The notes under the pieces: generated by a model
Told to the model about the DNA's origin: nothing
Database searches by the model: none
The model's input: only the letters and a program-made list of their open reading frames with translations
From: CBFGTJ01 sp965651815
GTDB taxonomy: Bacteria; Actinomycetota; Acidimicrobiia; Acidimicrobiales; Microtrichaceae
Assembly: GCA_965651815.1 (NCBI GenBank)
Contig: CBFGTJ010000215.1
Span: forward strand, 1-5,052
Direction of reading: 5' to 3'
DNA length: 5,052 bases
Shown: in pieces, positions 1 through 5,052 of the stretch
How positions within the stretch are numbered: the first letter of the stretch is position 1
How the letters are laid out: every line of letters begins with the position of its first letter
Made by a program: the position numbers and the translations under genes

Positions 1-179
1 TCCTGCCCACCCGCCGACCGACGAAGGGGGAGCGGGGCCAGGGGACCGTGGAGTACGCGCTGATCCTCCTCGGTGCGGCCGCGATCGCGCTGCTCGTCGT
101 CGCGTGGGTCGGCCGCACCGACCTGATCGGCCGGCTGTTCGACACGGTCGTCGGCCGCATCCTCACCCAGGCCGGGTGA
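1..179 (+). CDS. Flp/DUF4244-like small pilin, 3' part only
   Basis: This is the C-terminal part of a small type IV (tad/Flp-class) pilin-like protein; its start lies before the window. The frame is read from base 3 to the TGA at 177-179, with no internal stop. It has a basic lead (TRRPTKGERGQ), then the processing motif G-QGTVEY, a hydrophobic helix (ALILLGAAAIALLVVAWVG) and a short tail ending RILTQAG. Known for the family: prepilin peptidase cuts after the Gly, and the Glu at +5 is needed for assembly; here the Glu falls exactly at +5. The tail after the helix (TDLIGRLFDTVVGRIL) resembles actinobacterial DUF4244 proteins as much as classical Flp. The mature protein would be about 47 residues, sit in the inner membrane and polymerise outside. 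It overlaps the next gene by 3 bases (GTGA), so the two are probably co-translated. The family call is from motif and context; the exact subfamily is uncertain. Confidence 0.8.
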   Translation, partial: LPTRRPTKGERGQGTVEYALILLGAAAIALLVVAWVGRTDLIGRLFDTVVGRILTQAG

Positions 180-544
180 GGGCCGAGCGCGGCCAGGCGA
201 GCGTCGAGCTGGCCCTCCTCCTGCCCGTCGTCGCCGTCCTCCTGCTCCTCGTGGTCCAGGTGGCCGTGCTGGCCCGCGACCGGGTGCTGCTCGTGCACGC
301 GACCCGCGCCGCGGCCAGGGCCGTGATCGTGGACCCGGACGAGTCCACGGCCCTCGAGGCGGTCCGCCGGCTGGGCCCGCCCGCGTCGCGCGCCCACGTC
401 GAGCTCCGCGGGGACCGGACGAGGGGCGGGGTCCTGACCGTCACGCTGACTGCCCGCCCCACGGCGGTGCCGATCGTCGGGCGGCTCGTCGCGCCGCGCG
501 CGCTCAGCGAACGCCTGGTCGTGGTGGTCGAGGGCCGGGGTTGA
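176..544 (+). CDS. TadE-like pseudopilin
   Basis: A 122-residue TadE-family protein, a minor pseudopilin of the tad pilus or secretion apparatus anchored in the inner membrane. The motif ERGQASVELALLLP at residues 4-17 gives a prepilin-peptidase site after Gly6 with Glu11 at +5. A single hydrophobic helix follows (about 12-33), then a region rich in Arg and Ala typical of TadE (HATRAAARAV, 41-50), and a mostly beta C-terminal part ending LVVVVEGRG. I chose the GTG at 176, which overlaps the TGA of the upstream pilin gene. The frame is open to an ATG at 104, but that would add 24 Arg/Pro/His-rich residues before the processing site and lie inside the pilin gene. The length is usual for TadE. 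The 3' end overlaps the convergent helicase gene by 41 bases. It is most likely expressed as part of the upstream pilus operon; no separate promoter is apparent. Family call is confident. Confidence 0.87.
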   Translation: MRAERGQASVELALLLPVVAVLLLLVVQVAVLARDRVLLVHATRAAARAVIVDPDESTALEAVRRLGPPASRAHVELRGDRTRGGVLTVTLTARPTAVPIVGRLVAPRALSERLVVVVEGRG

Positions 545-2828
545 GGGTCGCGGCCAGCAGCCGCGCCGCGGCGTGGCGGTCGAGGGGCTCGTTGCCGTTG
601 CCGCACTTCGGCGACTGCACGCAGCTGGGGCACCCGTCCGGGCACCGGCAGGACCGGAGCACCTCGAGCGTCGCGTCGAGGTGCCGGTCCGCGGCGTCGA
701 ACGCGAGCTCGGCGATGCCGGCACCGCCCGGGTAGGCGTCGTGGATCACGATCGTCGCGGCACCCGTCTCGGGCACCCACTCGGTCGACACCCCGCCCAC
801 GTCCCAGCGGTCGCAGATCGTGAACAGCGGGAGGATCCCGATCGCGGCGTGCTCGGCCGCGTGCAGCGCCCCGGCGAGGTCGGCGGGGTCCACCCCGGCC
901 CGCCCCACCACGTCGTCGTCGAACGCGTACCAGACCGCCCGGGTCCGCAGGTGGGTCGGCGGCAGGTCGAGCTGCTCGCGGGCGAGCACCTCGTGGTCGC
1001 CGACGCTGCGGACCTGGTAGCCGACCACCCGGTTCGTGACCTCCACCGAACCGAGGCGCAGCCGTGCGCCGCCGACGTGCCGTTCCGCGTCGACGTCGCC
1101 GAGCGCGATCTCCACGTCGGTGCGCGCCTGGGTGTAGGTGTCGCCGTCGTCCGGCTCCACGACCGCGACGCCCCGGTCCCGGTCCAGCTCGACGACGTGC
1201 CACGCACGACCCTGGTGCAGGTACACCGCCCCGGGGTGCACGACCTCGAAGGCGCGCGCCTCGTCGACCGTGCCGATCACCGCGCCGTCGTGGTCCTCGA
1301 TGCGGTACTCGCCACGGGACGTGGACCGCAGGCCGATGGTGGGGGCCGGGGTGCCCCGACCGGACCACACGGTGATCGGCTCGCCCTTGCGGCGGCGCAC
1401 CGTGGCCCGGTCGTCCAGCACCAGGCGGCGCACGCCGTCGTCGAGCGTGTCGGGCCAGTAGCGCGCGTCGCAGTGCCGCAGCGGCACCTCGTGGGCGGCG
1501 CAGCCCAGGTGGGGCACGTACACGTGGGGGTTCGACGGGTTGACCACCGCCGGCTCCGGCGGGCGCCCGAACAGGTCGTCGGGGTGGCGCATCATCCACT
1601 GGTCGAGCTGGTCCTCACCGGCGACCAGCACGGCCAGCGACGCGCCCGCGGCCCGGCCGCTGCGCCCCACCTGCTGGCGGAACGACGAGATCGTGCCCGG
1701 GTAGCCGCACAGCACCACCGCGTCGAGCCCGCCGATGTCGACCCCCAGCTCGAGCGCGTTGGTCGCGACGACGGCCCGCAGCCGGCCCGAGAACAGCTCC
1801 GCCTCGATCTCCCGGCGCTCCTCGGGAAGGTAGCCCGCCCGGTACGAGCGCACGAGCTCGGCGGTGCCCGGGTCGAGCGCGGCGCGGATCTCGCCCGCCA
1901 CCAGCTCCGTGGCACGCCGGGACCGGCAGAACACCAGCGTCCGCAGGCCGGCGTCGACGAGGCGTGCGGCGAGCGCGGCCGCCTCGCCGTGCACCGAGAA
2001 GCGGGCGTCGCGGTCGTCGGTCGCCGCCGCGGGGTTCCACAGCACGACCGTGCGCTCCCCGCTGGGGGCCCCGTCGACGTCGACCACCTCGACCGGCACC
2101 CCGGCGAGCTCGCCCGCCAGCGCGCCCGGCTCGCCGATGGTCGCCGAGGTGAACACGAACGTCGGCTCCCGGCCGCCGTGGTGCTCGACGAGGCGCCGCA
2201 ACCGCCGCAGCACCTGCGCGACGTGCGTGCCGAACACGCCCCGCAGGGTGTGCAGCTCGTCGACGACGACGTAGCGGAGCCGGTGCAGGAACTGCGCCCA
2301 GCGGCGGTGGTTGGCCAGCACCGCCTGGTGGAGCATCTCGGGGTTCGTGAGCACCACGTTGGCGTGCGAGCGCACCCAGGTCCGCTCCTCCGGGGAGCAG
2401 TCGCCGTCGTAGGTGGCCGGCACGAGCCCGGGCAGGTCCCACGACGCGAGCGACAGCAGCTGGTCCTGGGCGAGCGCCTTGGTGGGGTACACGAGGAGCG
2501 AGGTGCCGCCCTCGAGCGCGGCTTCGGTCACCGGCACCTGGTAGCAGAGGGACTTGCCGGACGCGGTGCCCGTCGCGACGGCCACCGACCGACCGGCTCG
2601 GGCGAGGTCGATCGCCCGGGCCTGGTGGCACCACAGCCCGCCGGAGGGCAGCATCGCCGCCAGCTCCGCCGGCAACGGCTCGGTGGTCGCCCCGTGGCGG
2701 GCGGGCGTGGCCGGCAGCGTCCGCACGTGCACGAGCCGCGGGTCCCCCGCCAGCGACTCCACCACCGTGCGGATCGGCGCGCCGGGCGCCGGGTCGCGCA
2801 CCTCGACGTGGTCGGCCAGGTCCGTCAC
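504..2828 (-). CDS. SF2 DEAH-type helicase with C-terminal DUF1998 cysteine module (SftH/MrfA-like)
   Basis: An ATP-dependent DNA helicase or translocase of about 774 residues, near full length for mycobacterial SftH and somewhat longer than B. subtilis MrfA, a mitomycin-repair helicase. Numbered from the GTG at 2828: motif I ATGTASGKS (85-93), motif Ia PTKALAQDQ (115-123), motif II DELH (190-193), motif III SAT (228-230), motif IV LVFCRSR (298-304), motif V ATNALELGVDIGG (355-367) and motif VI QQVGRSGR (385-392). The C-terminal part holds the DUF1998 signature DAYPGGAG (697-704) and a cysteine cluster C727, C729, C733, C736, C742; relatives bind zinc with four such cysteines. The expected activity is 3'-5' DNA translocation in repair; the cellular role here is inferred. 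An upstream GTG at 2876 would give 790 residues. I prefer 2828 because a -10-like TAGCGT sits 8 bases before it and a start at 2876 leaves only 32 bases to the divergent STAS gene. The last 13 residues are Pro/Arg-rich and overlap TadE. Confidence 0.93.
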   Translation of the reverse strand: MTDLADHVEVRDPAPGAPIRTVVESLAGDPRLVHVRTLPATPARHGATTEPLPAELAAMLPSGGLWCHQARAIDLARAGRSVAVATGTASGKSLCYQVPVTEAALEGGTSLLVYPTKALAQDQLLSLASWDLPGLVPATYDGDCSPEERTWVRSHANVVLTNPEMLHQAVLANHRRWAQFLHRLRYVVVDELHTLRGVFGTHVAQVLRRLRRLVEHHGGREPTFVFTSATIGEPGALAGELAGVPVEVVDVDGAPSGERTVVLWNPAAATDDRDARFSVHGEAAALAARLVDAGLRTLVFCRSRRATELVAGEIRAALDPGTAELVRSYRAGYLPEERREIEAELFSGRLRAVVATNALELGVDIGGLDAVVLCGYPGTISSFRQQVGRSGRAAGASLAVLVAGEDQLDQWMMRHPDDLFGRPPEPAVVNPSNPHVYVPHLGCAAHEVPLRHCDARYWPDTLDDGVRRLVLDDRATVRRRKGEPITVWSGRGTPAPTIGLRSTSRGEYRIEDHDGAVIGTVDEARAFEVVHPGAVYLHQGRAWHVVELDRDRGVAVVEPDDGDTYTQARTDVEIALGDVDAERHVGGARLRLGSVEVTNRVVGYQVRSVGDHEVLAREQLDLPPTHLRTRAVWYAFDDDVVGRAGVDPADLAGALHAAEHAAIGILPLFTICDRWDVGGVSTEWVPETGAATIVIHDAYPGGAGIAELAFDAADRHLDATLEVLRSCRCPDGCPSCVQSPKCGNGNEPLDRHAAARLLAATLNPGPRPPRPGVR

Positions 2829-2863
2829 GGAACGCGACGCTACGCCCCGCCGGGGACGTTCCG
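2828..2863. repeat. Inverted repeat CGGAACG...CGTTCCG across the helicase start
   Basis: Two perfect 7-base arms, CGGAACG at 2828-2834 and CGTTCCG at 2857-2863, are separated by 22 bases. They flank the candidate -10 of the helicase and touch its start codon. The centre-to-centre distance is 29 bases, close to three helical turns, so two regulator molecules could bind the same DNA face. Arms this short can arise by chance in GC-rich DNA, so this is a possible operator only. Confidence 0.25.
2837..2842 (-). promoter_or_regulatory. Candidate -10 box (TAGCGT) for a leaderless helicase mRNA
   Basis: On the minus strand TAGCGT fits the actinobacterial TANNNT -10 consensus and lies 8 bases before the GTG at 2828, so transcription would begin at or within a base or two of the start codon. 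No Shine-Dalgarno sequence is visible before that GTG. No convincing -35 is seen. A GGAAC lies 15 bases upstream of the hexamer, but its spacing to the -10 does not clearly match an ECF sigma factor site. Inferred from sequence only. Confidence 0.45.
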
Positions 2864-2895
2864 GCCTCGGGGCCACGGCACCACCGGTCCACCCC

Positions 2896-2901
2896 TATCG
2901 T
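2896..2901 (+). promoter_or_regulatory. Candidate -10 box (TATCGT) for a leaderless STAS-gene mRNA
   Basis: TATCGT matches TANNNT and ends 7 bases before the GTG at 2909, the spacing expected when the transcript starts at the start codon. There is no purine-rich ribosome binding site between them (the spacer is TCGGGCC). No clear -35 hexamer stands about 17 bases upstream. It is divergent from the helicase promoter, with the two -10 boxes about 53 bases apart. Confidence 0.5.
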
Positions 2902-2908
2902 TCGGGCC

Positions 2909-3238
2909 GTGCTCTTCGACGTTCGCACCCTGCAGCGGGACGGCTGGACGGTGGTCACCGTCGTCGGTGACGTGGACCTCGCCAACCTGCCGGCGTTCAA
3001 GCAGCACGCCGACGCGGTCACCGGCGAGCGGATCGCGCTCGACCTGGCGGGGGTGGACCACCTCGACCCGTCGACGCTCGGCGTCGTGCACGCCCTGCAC
3101 CTGCGCGCCCGCCGCCGGGGGGCACCGTTCGTGGTGATCTGCCCCCCGGGCCGGCCCCGCGAGCTGCTGCGCGAGACCGGGGTCGACCGGGTCGTCGACG
3201 TCGTCGAGACGATCGAGGCGCTGGCTCAGTCCTCGTAG
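2909..3238 (+). CDS. STAS-domain protein, anti-sigma factor antagonist-like
   Basis: A 109-residue single STAS domain, the usual size for SpoIIAA/RsbV-type anti-sigma factor antagonists. It has the expected order: strand WTVVTVVGDVDLANLPAF (13-30), core strand RIALDLAGVDHLD (41-53), the loop and helix PSTLGVVHALHLRARRRG (54-71), strand PFVVICPP (73-80), and a C-terminal helix RELLRETGVDRVVDVVET. Family members bind an anti-sigma kinase when unphosphorylated, freeing a sigma factor in the cytoplasm. In SpoIIAA and RsbV the phosphorylated serine directly follows the Asp of the D-S-[ST]-G-L-G motif. Here the motif reads D53-P54-S55-T56-L57-G58, so that position is proline and the next residue is Ser55. 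Switching by phosphorylation may therefore be lost or moved to Ser55. No anti-sigma kinase or sigma gene lies in the window, so the partner is unknown. The GTG start is supported by domain fit and the TATCGT box. The gene ends inside the convergent dehydrogenase gene. Confidence 0.88.
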   Translation: MLFDVRTLQRDGWTVVTVVGDVDLANLPAFKQHADAVTGERIALDLAGVDHLDPSTLGVVHALHLRARRRGAPFVVICPPGRPRELLRETGVDRVVDVVETIEALAQSS

Positions 3239-4440
3239 CGGGCCAGCTCGGTGCGCGCCACCTGCCGGCGGTGCACCTCGTCGGGGCCGTCCGCGAAGCG
3301 CAGGGTGCGCAGCCCCGCGTACATGCGGGCGAGGGGGAAGTCGTCGGACACCCCACCGCCGCCGTGGGCCTGGATGGCACGGTCGACGACCCGCAGCGCC
3401 GTGTTCGGCGCCACGACCTTGATCGCCGAGATCTCGATCGCCGCGCCCTTCGCGCCGACGGTGTCCATCAGCCACGCCGCCTTCAACGTGAGCAGTCGTG
3501 CCTGCTCGATCTCGATGCGGGAGTCGGCGATCCACTCGCGGATCACGCCCTGCTGGGCGAGCGGCCTGCCGAACGCCACCCGCTTCGTGACCCGGCGGCA
3601 CATCAGCTCGAGCGCCCGCTCCGCCACGCCGATGCAGCGCATGCAGTGGTGGATCCGGCCGGGGCCCAGGCGCGCCTGCGCGATCGCGAACCCCGAGCCC
3701 TCCTCGCCGATGAGGTTCGACACCGGGACGCGGACGTCCTCGAAGCGCAGCTCGCAGTGGCCCTCGCGGTCCTGGTAGCCGAACACCGGGAGGTCGCGCA
3801 CGACGGTCAGGCCCGGCGTGTCCATCGGCACGAGGATCATCGACTGCTGCAGGTGGCGCGGCGCGTCGGGGTTGGTCTTCCCCATGACGATGAGCACCTT
3901 GCAGCGCGCCGAGGCGGCCCCCGAGATCCACCACTTGCGGCCGTTCAGCACGTACTCGTCGCCGTCGCGCTCGATGCGGAGCTGGATGTTGGTCGCGTCC
4001 GAGGACGCCACGTCCGGCTCGGTCATCGCGAACGCCGACCGGATCTCGCCCTGCAGCAGCGGCACGAGCCAGCGCTCCTGCTGCTCGGGGGTGCCGAAGA
4101 GGGTGAGGACCTCCATGTTGCCGGTGTCGGGCGCCGAGCAGTTCATCGCCTCGGGCGCCAGGTGCATCGCGCGACCCGAGATCTCGGCGAGGTGCGCGTA
4201 GTCGAGGTTGCTGACCGGATCGGGCGTCCACTCCGTCCGGTGCGGCATGAACAGGTTCCACAGCCCACGCCGGCGCGCCTCCGCCTTCAGGTCCTCGATG
4301 ACCTGCGGGTGCCCGTGCGGGTCGCCGAGCGCGGCCATCTGCTCCTCGTAGACCGGCTCGGCCGGGTACACCCGGCTCTCCATGAAGTCGAGCAGCTCGG
4401 CGCGGAGGGCGGCACCTCGTTCACTGGGTTCGAAGCTCAT
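3226..4440 (-). CDS. Acyl-CoA dehydrogenase, ACAD10/11-like
   Basis: A 404-residue FAD-dependent acyl-CoA dehydrogenase, a typical single-subunit length; it would oxidise an acyl-CoA to the 2-enoyl-CoA and pass electrons to ETF. The alpha-helical N-terminal domain (1-125) includes WNLFMP (61-66) and PDTGNMEVL (104-112). The middle beta domain has AMTEPDVASSDATN (138-151) and GRKWWISGA (167-175), which contact flavin and substrate. The C-terminal helical domain has KRVAFGRPL (296-304), QAHGGGGVSDD (367-377) and ADGPDEVH (393-400). The pattern, with PDTGNMEVL and ADGPDEVH, resembles ACAD10/11 and mycobacterial FadE2-type proteins. Where medium-chain enzymes have the catalytic Glu of YEG, this one has Asp394, as ACAD10/11 relatives seem to. 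The substrate cannot be read from the sequence. The ATG at 4440 is chosen because TAGGTT lies 8 bases before it; a GTG further up would add a Pro/Gly-rich tail unlike the family. No fatty-acid gene is adjacent. Confidence 0.93.
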   Translation of the reverse strand: MSFEPSERGAALRAELLDFMESRVYPAEPVYEEQMAALGDPHGHPQVIEDLKAEARRRGLWNLFMPHRTEWTPDPVSNLDYAHLAEISGRAMHLAPEAMNCSAPDTGNMEVLTLFGTPEQQERWLVPLLQGEIRSAFAMTEPDVASSDATNIQLRIERDGDEYVLNGRKWWISGAASARCKVLIVMGKTNPDAPRHLQQSMILVPMDTPGLTVVRDLPVFGYQDREGHCELRFEDVRVPVSNLIGEEGSGFAIAQARLGPGRIHHCMRCIGVAERALELMCRRVTKRVAFGRPLAQQGVIREWIADSRIEIEQARLLTLKAAWLMDTVGAKGAAIEISAIKVVAPNTALRVVDRAIQAHGGGGVSDDFPLARMYAGLRTLRFADGPDEVHRRQVARTELARYED

Positions 4441-4448
4441 CGTGGGCG

Positions 4449-4454
4449 AACCTA
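4449..4454 (-). promoter_or_regulatory. Candidate -10 box (TAGGTT) for a leaderless dehydrogenase mRNA
   Basis: On the minus strand TAGGTT fits TANNNT and stands 8 bases before the ATG at 4440, the same geometry as the helicase and STAS genes. The spacer CGCCCACG has no Shine-Dalgarno character. No good -35 hexamer was found 16-18 bases upstream. The 98-base gap between this gene and topA holds both divergent promoters and nothing else recognisable. Confidence 0.45.
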
Positions 4455-4502
4455 GCCACTGCCCGGCGGGACGCGCCGGGGGTCCCGACCCGTCCGGGGT
4501 GT

Positions 4503-4531
4503 TTGACACGGCCCCCAACCCTCAGTTGTCT
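4503..4531 (+). promoter_or_regulatory. Candidate topA promoter: TTGACA, 17-base spacer, TTGTCT
   Basis: A perfect -35 hexamer TTGACA (4503-4508) is followed by a 17-base spacer and TTGTCT (4526-4531), which keeps the first and last T of the -10 but has T instead of A at position 2. The -10 ends 7 bases before the topA GTG, so the transcript would again be leaderless. The spacing is optimal for a housekeeping sigma factor. The strong -35 may offset the weak -10. topA promoters are often sensitive to supercoiling, but nothing here demonstrates that. Confidence 0.55.
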
Positions 4532-4538
4532 GTCACCC

Positions 4539-5052
4539 GTGGGCAACCCCCTTGTCATCGTCGAGTCGCCGGCCAAGGCGCGCACGATCGCCCGGTACCT
4601 CGGCGACGAGTACGTGGTCGAGTCGTCGATCGGCCACATCCGCGACCTGCCCCGCAACGCGGCGGACGTCCCCAAGGAGCACAAGGGGGAGTCGTGGGCG
4701 CGCCTCGGGGTCGACACCGAGAACCACTTCAAGCCCCTCTACGTCGTCAGCCCCGACAAGAAGGACCAGGTCCGGCACCTCAAGTCCCTGCTGAAGGACG
4801 CGGACGAGCTGTACCTCGCGACGGATGAGGACCGCGAGGGCGAGGCGATCGCATGGCACCTCCTCGAGGTGCTCAACCCGCGCGTGCCGGTCCGCCGGAT
4901 GGTCTTCCACGAGATCACGCCCGAGGCGATCCGCCACGCGATCGAGAACCCCCGCGAGCTCGACCGACGCCTGGTCGACGCCCAGGAGGCCCGCCGGATC
5001 CTCGACCGCCTCTACGGCTACGAGGTCTCGCCGGTCCTGTGGAAGAAGGTCA
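4539..5052 (+). CDS. topA: DNA topoisomerase I, N-terminal part (runs off the window)
   Basis: The first 171 residues of type IA DNA topoisomerase I, which relaxes negatively supercoiled DNA by single-strand cleavage and passage. The gene is open to the right edge. It begins with NPLVIVESPAKARTIARYLG, giving Glu9 and Lys13 of the TOPRIM domain at the same numbering as E. coli TopA. GHIRDLP follows at residues 32-38, and the metal-binding DxDxE triad is Asp96, Asp98, Glu100 in ATDEDREGEAIAWHL. After it come VFHEITPEAI and LVDAQEARRILDRLYGYEVSP, the start of the core domain. The active-site tyrosine and C-terminal part lie beyond the window. The GTG at 4539 is chosen because it gives the family's standard N-terminus and sits 7 bases after the candidate -10. 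It is divergent from the dehydrogenase gene. Identity is secure. Confidence 0.97.
   Translation, partial: MGNPLVIVESPAKARTIARYLGDEYVVESSIGHIRDLPRNAADVPKEHKGESWARLGVDTENHFKPLYVVSPDKKDQVRHLKSLLKDADELYLATDEDREGEAIAWHLLEVLNPRVPVRRMVFHEITPEAIRHAIENPRELDRRLVDAQEARRILDRLYGYEVSPVLWKKV

Noticed and set aside
163..1599. Minus-strand open frame of 478 codons within the helicase and TadE region
   Set aside because: It is a shifted frame of the helicase (Arg/Pro/Gly-rich) with no start context or motifs.
504..2876. DISARM- or other defence-type helicase, because of the SF2 plus DUF1998 content
   Set aside because: DISARM has separate helicase and DUF1998 proteins with a phospholipase D-like protein and a methyltransferase nearby. 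Here one chain carries both modules and the neighbours are pilus, metabolic and topA genes, which fits the chromosomal SftH/MrfA family.
573..3137. Very long plus-strand open frame (about 850 codons) opposite the helicase
   Set aside because: It is an antisense shadow in GC-rich DNA: composition is Arg/Val/His/Gly-rich, no domain is recognisable, and the helicase on the other strand carries every SF2 motif.
2840..4261. Minus-strand open frame of 473 codons spanning the dehydrogenase, STAS gene and helicase start
   Set aside because: It is a frame-shifted reading of the dehydrogenase rich in Arg/Pro/Ala, and it crosses three real genes.
3271..4455. Plus-strand open frame of 394 codons opposite the acyl-CoA dehydrogenase
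   Set aside because: The protein is His/Arg/Val-rich with no fold signature and mirrors a gene whose motifs are all intact; typical high-GC shadow.
4467..4487. CGGGAC/GTCCCG hairpin with a 9-base loop between the dehydrogenase and topA
   Set aside because: The stem is only 6 bp with no T-tract, and it lies between two divergent starts where no terminator is expected; probably chance in GC-rich DNA.
4441..4518. N-terminal extension of the dehydrogenase to an upstream GTG (26 more residues)
   Set aside because: The extra residues are Pro/Gly/Ser-rich and unlike the family, and the extension would remove the well-placed TAGGTT box from upstream of the start.

Overview
This is a high-GC window with the codon use and gene content of an actinobacterium. 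An acidimicrobial lineage is possible, but that is only an inference. Five genes are complete or nearly so, and one gene is cut by each window edge. No RNA gene, mobile element, CRISPR array or gene-free stretch longer than about 100 bases was found.

Left part (1-544, + strand): the tail of a tad-type (Flp-like) pilus locus. It holds the 3' end of a small pilin-like gene of the Flp/DUF4244 type, coupled through a GTGA overlap to a TadE-like pseudopilin. Both proteins carry the same E-R-G-Q-x-[ST]-V-E processing motif and look like substrates of one prepilin peptidase.

Middle (504-3238): a long minus-strand superfamily II helicase with a C-terminal DUF1998/cysteine module (SftH/MrfA-like) converges on the TadE gene and overlaps its 3' end by 41 bp. 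Divergent from the helicase is a small plus-strand STAS-domain protein resembling anti-sigma factor antagonists. The usual phosphoserine position in this protein is a proline.

Right part (3226-5052): a minus-strand acyl-CoA dehydrogenase of the ACAD10/11-like type overlaps the STAS gene tail-to-tail by 13 bp. Divergent from it, topA (DNA topoisomerase I) starts at a GTG and runs off the right edge with its TOPRIM domain intact. A pilus tail, DEAH-type helicase and topA close together is a known actinobacterial chromosomal neighbourhood, so this looks like core chromosome and not an island.

The clearest shared signal is at the gene starts. The helicase, STAS, dehydrogenase and topA genes each have a -10-like hexamer 7-8 bases before the chosen start codon and no convincing Shine-Dalgarno sequence, which suggests leaderless mRNAs. 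I see no novel multi-gene system here. The points worth checking are the leaderless starts, the atypical STAS site and the overlapping gene tails.
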